The notes under the pieces: model-generated
Database searches by the model: none
What the model was told of the DNA's origin: nothing
Seen by the model: only the letters and a program-made list of their open reading frames with translations
Shown here: piece after piece, positions 37,842 to 45,042 of the stretch
Layout: each line of letters starts with the position of its first letter
How positions within the stretch are numbered: the first letter of the stretch is position 1
Origin: Bacterioplanoides sp. SCSIO 12839
Lineage (GTDB): Bacteria; Pseudomonadota; Gammaproteobacteria; Pseudomonadales; Oceanobacteraceae
NCBI RefSeq assembly: GCF_024397975.1
Contig: NZ_CP073745.1
Span: 183,501 to 247,500 of the forward strand
Reading direction: 5' to 3'
Length of the DNA: 64,000 nt
Program-made: the position numbers and the translations under genes

Positions 37842-39364
37842 GCCTGATGGATCATCTGATTTTTTTCCCGGTGTTATTGCCACTGGTGGCCGGTGTGTTG
37901 CTGTTATTACCTCCTTTGCATGGTGATATCGCCCGCCAGCGGGTAATGGCGTTTGCGGTGAACGCGGCACTGATTCTGGTGGCTCTGATTTTATTAGGCC
38001 AGAGCCTGAAATTTGGCCCTCAAATGTACATGATGGGGGACTGGCAAGCGCCGTTTGGTATTGCGCTGGTCAACGATACGCTGGCATCGATCATGTTGGT
38101 ACTGACGGCCATTTTGGCAATGGCCGCTCATTTATACGCCTGTGCTGGCGATGATAATAAAGGCCCGTTTTTCCAGCCGCTGTTTATGTTTCAGGTGGTG
38201 GGTATTAACGGCGCATTTTTGACTGGCGATATTTTTAACCTGTTTGTTTTCTTTGAGATTTTATTAATTGCTTCGTATTCGTTGTTAATTCACGGCGGTG
38301 GCAAACAACGGACACAGGCCGCGGTGCATTATGTGTTATTAAATCTCGCGGGTTCGGCCATGTTCTTGTTTGGCCTTGGTATGATTTACGCCTCATTCGG
38401 CACGCTGAATATGGCCGATATGGCGTATAAAGTGGCACACCTGAATAAAGAAAATATCGAGCTGGCCAAATCTGGCGGTTTGTTATTACTGGTGGTATTT
38501 GGTTTAAAAGCCGCGTTATTACCGCTGCATTTCTGGCTACCACGTACCTATGCTTACACTTCAACGCCCGTTGCTGCGTTGTTTGCCATTATGACCAAGG
38601 TAGGTATCTACAGTATCTGGCGTGTGCATACCGCCATTTTTGGTGACTATGCCGGTGAGTTAGCGGACCTGGCGACGGGATGGCTATGGCCTCTGGCATT
38701 ACTGACGCTGGTGGCGGGTATTGTTGCGGTATTAGCCAGTCAGACCTTAAAAATGCTGGCATCTAATCTGGTCATTGTTTCAGCAGGCACCTTATTAATT
38801 TCGCTGGCATTAAATACCCCGGAAGCAACGGCGGCGGGTTTGTATTATTTAATCCACAGCACTTTGTTATCTGCGGCTTTGTTTTTGATTGCCGGTTTAA
38901 TTCAGGAGCAACGCGCACAAGCTCAGGATCGTTTTGTGAAAGGTCGTCCGGTGGCACAGCCTTTATTGATTGGCAGCTTCTTCTTTATTGCCGCGCTGGG
39001 TTTAATTGGTATGCCACCGTTCTCCGGTTTTATCGGAAAAATTCTGATCCTGCAGGCATCGTCTTCAGCCGTAGAAGCCTCCTGGATTTGGGCGCCGCTG
39101 TTATTGTCGGGCTTAACCGCCATGATTATGTTAACCCGAGCTGGCAGCACCTTGTTCTGGCGAGCGGCGGGTCAGCCAGCTCAGGCCGAAAAAGCACATC
39201 CATTAAAAGTAACGGCAGTGGTTATTTTATTAGCCTGTTCACCCCTGATGGTGATATTAGGCGGGCCATTGTCTGATCTGACAGTGACCGCGGCACAGCA
39301 GTTACATGCACAACCCTTACCTGTGCTTCCTGAAGCAACCGCAGTCACAGGAGTAAACCCATGA
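37838..39364 (+). CDS. mrpD: Mrp antiporter subunit D
   Basis: A 508-residue proton-translocating subunit of the NuoM/NuoN type with about 14 membrane helices. It has the conserved half-channel lysine/glutamate region: FFEILLIASYSLLIHGG, VFGLKAALLPLHFWLPRTYAYTSTPVAALFA. ATGA overlaps connect it to both neighbours. Confidence 0.95.
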   Translation: MSLMDHLIFFPVLLPLVAGVLLLLPPLHGDIARQRVMAFAVNAALILVALILLGQSLKFGPQMYMMGDWQAPFGIALVNDTLASIMLVLTAILAMAAHLYACAGDDNKGPFFQPLFMFQVVGINGAFLTGDIFNLFVFFEILLIASYSLLIHGGGKQRTQAAVHYVLLNLAGSAMFLFGLGMIYASFGTLNMADMAYKVAHLNKENIELAKSGGLLLLVVFGLKAALLPLHFWLPRTYAYTSTPVAALFAIMTKVGIYSIWRVHTAIFGDYAGELADLATGWLWPLALLTLVAGIVAVLASQTLKMLASNLVIVSAGTLLISLALNTPEATAAGLYYLIHSTLLSAALFLIAGLIQEQRAQAQDRFVKGRPVAQPLLIGSFFFIAALGLIGMPPFSGFIGKILILQASSSAVEASWIWAPLLLSGLTAMIMLTRAGSTLFWRAAGQPAQAEKAHPLKVTAVVILLACSPLMVILGGPLSDLTVTAAQQLHAQPLPVLPEATAVTGVNP

Positions 39365-39846
39365 TGGCACGACTTTTACCCATGCCGCTGCACAGCGGTT
39401 TATTGTTAGTGGTCTGGTTACTTCTGAATGGTTTCTCAGCCGGACAATTATTATTGGGCAGCATTCTGGCACTGGCCATTCCACTGATTACGGCACCCTT
39501 TGCAGACCGCCAAAGCCGGGTGGTTAAACCGGTTGCCATGGTGGTGTATGTGTTGCGTTTATTAATTGATATTTTTGTCTCAAATATTGAAGTGGCAAGC
39601 CGGGTATTGCGCAGCAATAGCCATCTGAAACCGGGCTTTATTGCTTACCCGTTACAATTAACCGGTGATTACCCGTTAACGGTATTGGCGAGTACCATCT
39701 CGTTGACACCGGGAACCGTGAGCGTTGATTTTTCTGAAGATAAGCAGTGGTTGTATATTCATGCGCTGCATATCGACAGCGAGCAGGAAATCATTGATTC
39801 GATTCGTAATCGTTATGAACTGCCACTGAAGGAGATATTTTCATGA
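39361..39846 (+). CDS. mrpE: Mrp antiporter subunit E
   Basis: A 161-residue subunit unique to Mrp complexes: two membrane segments near the N-terminus, then a soluble domain with the conserved PLTVLASTISLTPGTVSVDFSEDKQWLYIHAL. The first of two ATGs at 39361/39364 has AGGAG seven bases upstream. Overlaps mrpD and mrpF by four bases each. Confidence 0.93.
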   Translation: MMARLLPMPLHSGLLLVVWLLLNGFSAGQLLLGSILALAIPLITAPFADRQSRVVKPVAMVVYVLRLLIDIFVSNIEVASRVLRSNSHLKPGFIAYPLQLTGDYPLTVLASTISLTPGTVSVDFSEDKQWLYIHALHIDSEQEIIDSIRNRYELPLKEIFS

Positions 39847-40127
39847 GCAGTGCTGATGTATTGAATTATGCCATTATGGCAACGGGCCTTATGTTATTGG
39901 TTTCGTTGTTGCTGAACGTCTGGCGGATTTTATTAGGGCCAGAAATTACCGACCGGATTCTGGCGCTTGATACCTTGTACATTAACAGCATCGCGCTGAT
40001 TATTTTAATGGGTTTATACAATGGCTCAGCCTTGTATTTTGAAGGTGCTTTATTAATTGCCATGCTGGGTTTTGTCAGCACGGCAGCACTCAGCAAATAC
40101 CTGCTACACGGGGATATTATTGAATAA
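39843..40127 (+). CDS. mrpF: Mrp antiporter subunit F
   Basis: 94 residues, three membrane helices, with the MrpF hallmark RILLGPEITDRILALDTLYIN. Resembles bile-acid/Na+ MnhF proteins. Overlaps mrpE by four bases and mrpG by one. Confidence 0.93.
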   Translation: MSSADVLNYAIMATGLMLLVSLLLNVWRILLGPEITDRILALDTLYINSIALIILMGLYNGSALYFEGALLIAMLGFVSTAALSKYLLHGDIIE

Positions 40128-40522
40128 TGGAAAATTCAGATTTCTTTAATTATCTGGTTGCAGGCTGGCTGATCATGGGTGGCTTTTTTGTATTTGTTGG
40201 TTCATTGGGCCTGGCAAAGCTCCCCGATTTTTTTACCCGGTTACACGCGCCAACAAAAGCAACCACGCTGGGTATCGGCTCAATATTAGTGGCCTCAATG
40301 ATTATGACCAGTGCGCGTGATGGCGGCTTTAGTGTGTATGAGTTGGTCATCAGCTTGTTTTTATTTATTACCGCGCCAGTATCGGCTCATATGATGGCCA
40401 AGGCGGCGCTGCATAAAAAGATCAGTATGCTGGAGCGAACTAAAAATGCTGATATTGCGCCGCGGATTGCAGCGCAGCAGACGCCTAAGGAAGAGGGCGA
40501 AGCTGAGGATAAAACGGCTTAA
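40127..40522 (+). CDS. mrpG: Mrp antiporter subunit G
   Basis: 131 residues with three membrane helices and the MnhG/PhaG motif GLAKLPDFFTRLHAPTKATTLG. The acidic tail (EEGEAEDKTA) is cytoplasmic. Last gene of the operon; ends facing the gene at 40606. Confidence 0.93.
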   Translation: MENSDFFNYLVAGWLIMGGFFVFVGSLGLAKLPDFFTRLHAPTKATTLGIGSILVASMIMTSARDGGFSVYELVISLFLFITAPVSAHMMAKAALHKKISMLERTKNADIAPRIAAQQTPKEEGEAEDKTA

Positions 40523-40555
40523 TTCTTAATATTCATAGGCTTATTTCGAGATATG

Positions 40556-40587
40556 AATAGGCATGTCAGTTTACTGAAATGCCTATT
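40556..40587 (+). terminator. Hairpin between convergent mrpG and the Ig-like gene
   Basis: AATAGGCAT (40556-40564) and ATGCCTATT (40579-40587) pair around an inner TCAGT/ACTGA stem. It lies between two converging genes, so it may end both transcripts, but it lacks a T-run on either side. An alternative ATTCATA/TATGAAT pairing starts at 40531. Confidence 0.5.
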
Positions 40588-40605
40588 ACGCGGAGCTATC
40601 ATGAA

Positions 40606-41448
40606 TCATTTTAACATGATAGGGATCTCTATTTTCTGGTTTTGAAATTTACTTTCCTCCCTTAGCGATGGCTGATCAAATAGCCCCGTTATCCTATTTC
40701 CAGCGATATCTTCTAGCACAGGATCAACGACAACTTTATATTGAATGTTGTTTTGCCAGCTTTTAATGGGTGAAAAAATCCATTGTTGTTCATTTGTTCC
40801 TAAATCAATGGAGCCAGCAACACTTTTGTTGTTGCTGTCTTTAACCCGAATGCGGTAAGCCAGTGATACATGGTCAATCGGCGCGTTAAAATCGATCATT
40901 AAGTTTTCGCGGGTTTCTGTATTCGGGCTGCTGATTACCCAGTTAGACAGATCCGGTTTGTCGTAGTCAGCCTCTGTTACCGTAAAGGTTTTTATATATT
41001 CCGACGAGCAGCCGAGCTGGTTAATCGCTGCTGCATCAATGCTTAAATGATAAGTTGATCCTGGTGTTAACGCTCTGCCATAGGCGTTATGTGCCACAAG
41101 GCCTGTTTTTACCCGGCCCGGGTCAAATAATAATGTCAGTCGGGTTCTGTCAGGGCTCCATAGACTGAGTTTATTCTCCAGGAATACGCCTTCGAGTTTT
41201 TTACCTTGGTCATTTTTCAGGTGAATATGAGATAGGGTATTTTCTGTTTCCATTGGTTCGCTGAAATAAATATAAAAGCGCAGCAGGTTTTCAGGAAGTG
41301 TATCAGCCGTCGGATAGACGGCTGATACCTGCACTAACTGACTTCCATCCTGACACTGTTTGGCGGAAGTTAGGTTCGACTCCGCCTGTGTCATTGCCGT
41401 CATTAAAAACAACATGAACCATGATGTTGTCAGCAGTGCCGTTTTCAT
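40606..41448 (-). CDS. Secreted protein with SbsA-like Ig domains
   Basis: 280 residues with a signal peptide (cleavage after MTAMTQA, near residue 22). Two Ig-like, SbsA/Big_5-type repeats are suggested by LRFYIYFSEPMETENTLSHIHLKN (about 57-80) and LMIDFNAPIDHVSLAYRIRVKD (about 182-203), the classic 'F-sepmd' pattern. Cys32 and Cys147 could form a disulfide. It overlaps the upstream gene by one base, so the two secreted proteins are co-translated. Function unknown. Confidence 0.7.
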   Translation of the reverse strand: MKTALLTTSWFMLFLMTAMTQAESNLTSAKQCQDGSQLVQVSAVYPTADTLPENLLRFYIYFSEPMETENTLSHIHLKNDQGKKLEGVFLENKLSLWSPDRTRLTLLFDPGRVKTGLVAHNAYGRALTPGSTYHLSIDAAAINQLGCSSEYIKTFTVTEADYDKPDLSNWVISSPNTETRENLMIDFNAPIDHVSLAYRIRVKDSNNKSVAGSIDLGTNEQQWIFSPIKSWQNNIQYKVVVDPVLEDIAGNRITGLFDQPSLREESKFQNQKIEIPIMLK

Positions 41449-42719
41449 TACTTTTTAACCTCTTTTTTTGACAGTTCACGGGTCAGGTCAGGGTAGCCTG
41501 CATCGGTCTTCAGTAAGTTCTGGAAGTTTCTGAACATTTCTTGTTCAGGGTAATATTTGTAATCTTTAAAGTTATATTCACTGATAAAATCATTCAGGCG
41601 GAAGTACGCGCCTTTACGATAAGAGATCAAATCAATATCACCGGTGCCCATATTACGCTTAAGAGTAGCGATATATTGACCATCCTGATCTGCTGCCTGT
41701 AGTACGCCGGATAATGGAATTGGGCGGGTTGGTACACCGGCTTTGGCCCACATTTCCGGAGTTGATAAGCCTTCTTTGTTGTTGGCTTCAACCAGATCGG
41801 CAACACGAATTAAGTCGGCGCTGCGCTCTTTGTTGATGACCAGAACAAAGTCTTCCTGCTTTTGAGTGTGGTCGGTTGCAGTAAACTTAATAACATCCAG
41901 TGGTGTGTTGCCATAGCCCAGCTCGGCAATGGTTTTACCTTTTACATGGGCGCCGTCCGACAATTCAGCCGTCGGAATGGTTACCAGTGGAGTACAGGTG
42001 TAGGCAGCCACAACGGTTTCTACGCCATTCAGGTTCAGCACTTCCATCGCCCTAATCGGAGCACGTGTTTCTGTTTGATCGTGAACGGTATGGTAGATTT
42101 CAATATTGGTGCTGGTGTCTTTGTCAGTGAACGGGTATTCAACTTTGCGCAGCGTTGAGGCAAATTCACCGGTAGACAAGCTGGAAACATACAGGGTGCC
42201 ATTGACATAATCTAAATCAGTAATGGCTAACGTTGTTGCCGGAATATCTCGCCAGAATTTGACCGAATCATCCGCAGTTTTGGTCAATGATTTAACGGTG
42301 CTTTTATACTTCTTAAGGTTAACTTTCTCGAAGTTTCCTTTCTGATTGGCTTTAATCAGTGCCGATACTTTTTTCTTGCCCTTTAGATAAGAAACCGAAA
42401 TGTAAGCTTCTTTGCTTGCCGGGTGAATGGCGATGTCGTGATAGCGAACGTCGGTTGATTTAACGCCCAGTAGTTCGGCAATTTCAGAACCTGCGCCTTC
42501 CAGGTTATAGCTCTCTGAGGTTTTTGTTGGTACTACTTCAGGCAGTGTATAAGCAAAAATTTTGCTTGAGTCTGAGTCGGCGACAAACAATGTATTTTTT
42601 TCTGCAAACTCCAGAATGGTTGCCGAAAGCGGTGTCGCATCGGCCTGAACATTCATCGCTGCAGCGCTCAGGACCGCAGCAGCTGTAATACCTTGAATAA
42701 TTTTTTTTGTTTTAAACAT
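41448..42719 (-). CDS. Secreted beta-propeller-like protein of unknown function
   Basis: 423 residues, signal peptide ending near NVQA (residue 26). Repeated blades such as NTLFVADSDSSKIFAYTLPE, YHDIAIHPASKEAYISVSY and ITDLDYVNGTLYVSSLSTGEFA suggest a beta-propeller of the WD/YVTN type. No haem motif or obvious catalytic residues. It follows the FMN reductase gene by 17 bp, so it belongs to the pirin operon. I do not recognise the family. Confidence 0.7.
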   Translation of the reverse strand: MFKTKKIIQGITAAAVLSAAAMNVQADATPLSATILEFAEKNTLFVADSDSSKIFAYTLPEVVPTKTSESYNLEGAGSEIAELLGVKSTDVRYHDIAIHPASKEAYISVSYLKGKKKVSALIKANQKGNFEKVNLKKYKSTVKSLTKTADDSVKFWRDIPATTLAITDLDYVNGTLYVSSLSTGEFASTLRKVEYPFTDKDTSTNIEIYHTVHDQTETRAPIRAMEVLNLNGVETVVAAYTCTPLVTIPTAELSDGAHVKGKTIAELGYGNTPLDVIKFTATDHTQKQEDFVLVINKERSADLIRVADLVEANNKEGLSTPEMWAKAGVPTRPIPLSGVLQAADQDGQYIATLKRNMGTGDIDLISYRKGAYFRLNDFISEYNFKDYKYYPEQEMFRNFQNLLKTDAGYPDLTRELSKKEVKK

Positions 42720-42736
42720 AGCTTCTTACTCCAGAG

Positions 42737-43264
42737 TTAATTGGTGAGGGTGTTTACGGTGTTTTGCAGTGCTTGTTGCAAACCCTGATCAGAAAGTTGC
42801 TGGCTTTCCATATCAAAGTTGTCATAAAAGCTTGGAATAGAAAGGCTGCCTTTGACGTCGGCGGCAAAGAAACGGGCTGATTCCGTTGCGACTTTCAGTA
42901 CATTCTGTGCGCCGCCAGGGCCTGGGGAGGTTGCTAAAAATACAACAGGCTTGCTCTGGTATACGTCACGTGTAATACGGCTGGCCCAGTCGAATATATT
43001 TTTAAAGGCAACACTGTAAGTGCCATTATGTTCTGCAAACGATACGACAATGGCATCGGCACATTGAATTTTGGCCAGAAAATTCTGGGCCAGTTTGGGC
43101 TGGCCAATTTCTTTTTCGCGGTCTTCACTGAACATTGGCAGTTCAAAATCATTCAGATCCAATACTTCAACGTTAGCGCCATCAACCAGAGAGGCAGCAT
43201 AACCGGCCAGTGCTTTATTGATTGAGGTCGAGCTGTTAGAAGCTCCAAAAGCAAGTATCTTCAT
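42737..43264 (-). CDS. NAD(P)H-dependent FMN reductase / quinone reductase family
   Basis: A 175-residue flavodoxin-fold protein. GASNSSTSINKAL (about 7-19) is the FMN phosphate-binding loop; PGPGGAQNVLKV and the FAEHNGTYSVAFKNIFDW segment place it in the NADPH-dependent FMN reductase family (PF03358), which includes quinone reductases. Its ATG overlaps the pirin stop by one base, so flavoprotein and pirin are co-translated. Confidence 0.9.
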   Translation of the reverse strand: MKILAFGASNSSTSINKALAGYAASLVDGANVEVLDLNDFELPMFSEDREKEIGQPKLAQNFLAKIQCADAIVVSFAEHNGTYSVAFKNIFDWASRITRDVYQSKPVVFLATSPGPGGAQNVLKVATESARFFAADVKGSLSIPSFYDNFDMESQQLSDQGLQQALQNTVNTLTN

Positions 43265-43956
43265 TATTTTTTTCCTTGTGTGATAAGAACCAGGCCCAGT
43301 TGATGAGTGGCGGTCAGGTTTAACTGATGCCCTTCAATTAACTGCCCTTCATGAACTTCCTGGCCGTTGGCGAAACCGGTACCTCGGGTAATAATGGCAA
43401 CAAATTGCTCATCAAGATTGATGGCTTTGCCGTCTGGCAGGTAACCAATTTTGCAGGTCATATTGTTATCAAAAGCGCCGTTGCTCTCATCACCACCGAG
43501 AACAGTCGTCATCTCACCTTCTGTCAGGCTGTAATTTTGATAAGCGGGTGTTAACCCTGTTTTGGGGGGCAGGAACCAGATCTGAACAATACCGGCCTTT
43601 TCATCGGTTACGCTGAACTCGGAATGTTCCATGCCGGTGCCTGCACGCTGTACCTGAACGCCTGGCCCATTGATAACTGTTCCATCTCCTAAGGAGCCTT
43701 TATGGCCAACGCTTCCGGAAGTGATGAAACTAACAATATCAACATCGTTGTGTGGATGAACTGGTGCGCCATCATTAGGCTTAAAGTAGCCATAAGCGGT
43801 ATAAATATAATCACCAAAACCATGGCTGATTTCTGTATTGGCTTTTGCCTGTGGCCATAGCTCAGGGTTCATCACCATGCGTGTTTCAACGATGCCGGCA
43901 AAACCGCCTTCAGGTATGGATGCTTTATCAATAATACGTAATTTGTCAGCACTCAT
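43264..43956 (-). CDS. Pirin family protein (cupin)
   Basis: A 230-residue bicupin. HPHNDVDIVSFITSGSVGHKGSLGDGTVINGPGVQVQRAGTGMEHSEF carries the metal-binding histidines and glutamate of the pirin fold. Some pirins are quercetinases; others bind regulators. I start at ATG 43956 (MSADKLRIIDK), with GGGAG upstream; the open frame extends 28 residues further but those run into the divergent promoter. First gene of a four-gene operon under a divergent LysR gene. Confidence 0.92.
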   Translation of the reverse strand: MSADKLRIIDKASIPEGGFAGIVETRMVMNPELWPQAKANTEISHGFGDYIYTAYGYFKPNDGAPVHPHNDVDIVSFITSGSVGHKGSLGDGTVINGPGVQVQRAGTGMEHSEFSVTDEKAGIVQIWFLPPKTGLTPAYQNYSLTEGEMTTVLGGDESNGAFDNNMTCKIGYLPDGKAINLDEQFVAIITRGTGFANGQEVHEGQLIEGHQLNLTATHQLGLVLITQGKK

Positions 43957-44036
43957 TTCGATCTCCCAATTGTCGCTTGTTATAAGTTGAATAGGAGTAT
44001 AGGTAATGCTTAGATATGAAAAATAGAAGTTAAATC

Positions 44037-44051
44037 GCATACAAGGTATGC
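44037..44051 (+). promoter_or_regulatory. Candidate LysR operator
   Basis: A perfect palindrome GCATAC-AAG-GTATGC in the 110-bp region between the pirin operon and the divergent LysR gene, 15 bp before the LysR start codon. Short dyads of this kind fit LysR-type binding sites, often acting on both genes. Functional assignment is inferred. Confidence 0.5.
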
Positions 44052-44066
44052 CTCAGAGGAATAGGT

Positions 44067-44975
44067 ATGGATTCAGTTGTTGCAATGCGCTCGTTTATCC
44101 GAGTAGTAGAAACAGGCAGTTTTAGCGCGGTTGCAAAAGAGCAAAACACCAATCAGGCAACCATCAGCAAACGTATTGCCGGGCTTGAAGACAAACTGGG
44201 GACACGCTTGTTGGTTCGAGGGAATCGAACACATACGTTGACGGAAACGGGCAAAACTTATTATGAGCGTGTTTCTAATATCGTTATGGAAATTGATGAG
44301 GCTGAAGCAGAAGCGCGTTCCTTAACAGCAACTCCAAAAGGTCACTTGCGAGTAACGGTACCAACTATGTTCGGGGGCATGTATATTGCGCCCGTTATTT
44401 CTGAATTTTTAGCAACTTATCCTGAAATTTCGTTAGATTTTAAGTTTGATGAAAATTCAGTTGATCTGGTTAAAGAGGGAATTGATGTTGCAATTCGATT
44501 AGGTGATTTACAGGATTCATCTATGATTGCAAAAAATCTGGGTTATGACGAGCTGATTATTGTTGCCTCTCCGGAATACCTTGAAAAAAATTCTACTCCG
44601 ACTAAGCTCGAAGACTTAGAGAATCATAATTGCCTGATATATAGCCTGTCACCGAAGAAAGGAACGGTTTGGGTGTTCAGTGATCCGTCTAAAAAAACCG
44701 AAGTGGGTGTAACCGGCAACTTCCAATGTGACAATGGCCTAGGCTTAATGGAAATGTTGCAGGCGAATGCAGGTATTGCCTTGATGCCAAGGTGGATGGT
44801 TGATGCTGAAATTGAAAGAGGGGAGTTAACTCATATTTTGAAAGATTATTATAAGCGTTATCCTATCAGTGCAGTCTTTCCTAATAATCGTTACGTGCCG
44901 TTAAAAGCCAGGTGTTTTATTGAATTCATGCAAAAAACAATTAAAACCGACCCTGTTTTGTCAAAAATAGTTTAG
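44067..44975 (+). CDS. LysR family transcriptional regulator
   Basis: 302 residues: a winged helix-turn-helix (about 1-60: MRSFIRVVETGSFSAVAKEQNTNQATISKRIAGLE) and a LysR substrate-binding domain (about 88-295). Divergent from the pirin operon and presumably its regulator, in the common pirin/FMN-reductase/LysR arrangement. AGAGGA precedes the ATG. Confidence 0.95.
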   Translation: MDSVVAMRSFIRVVETGSFSAVAKEQNTNQATISKRIAGLEDKLGTRLLVRGNRTHTLTETGKTYYERVSNIVMEIDEAEAEARSLTATPKGHLRVTVPTMFGGMYIAPVISEFLATYPEISLDFKFDENSVDLVKEGIDVAIRLGDLQDSSMIAKNLGYDELIIVASPEYLEKNSTPTKLEDLENHNCLIYSLSPKKGTVWVFSDPSKKTEVGVTGNFQCDNGLGLMEMLQANAGIALMPRWMVDAEIERGELTHILKDYYKRYPISAVFPNNRYVPLKARCFIEFMQKTIKTDPVLSKIV

Positions 44976-44985
44976 TTTGAAGAAA

Positions 44986-45024
44986 ATAGAATTTCGGCAT
45001 AGTGAATGCCTGCCGAAATTCTAT
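44986..45024 (+). terminator. Bidirectional hairpin between LysR and glnE
   Basis: ATAGAATTTCGGCA (44986-44999) and TGCCGAAATTCTAT (45011-45024) form a perfect 14-bp stem with an 11-nt loop between two converging genes. A-rich sequence precedes it and only short T content follows, so termination efficiency is uncertain. Confidence 0.6.
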
Positions 45025-45042
45025 ACGAAATGTAATGCTCGA

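Noticed and set aside
41448..44975. Genomic island call for the pirin operon region
   Set aside because: Somewhat more A+T-rich than its neighbours, but no integrase, tRNA site, direct repeats or mobile gene is visible.
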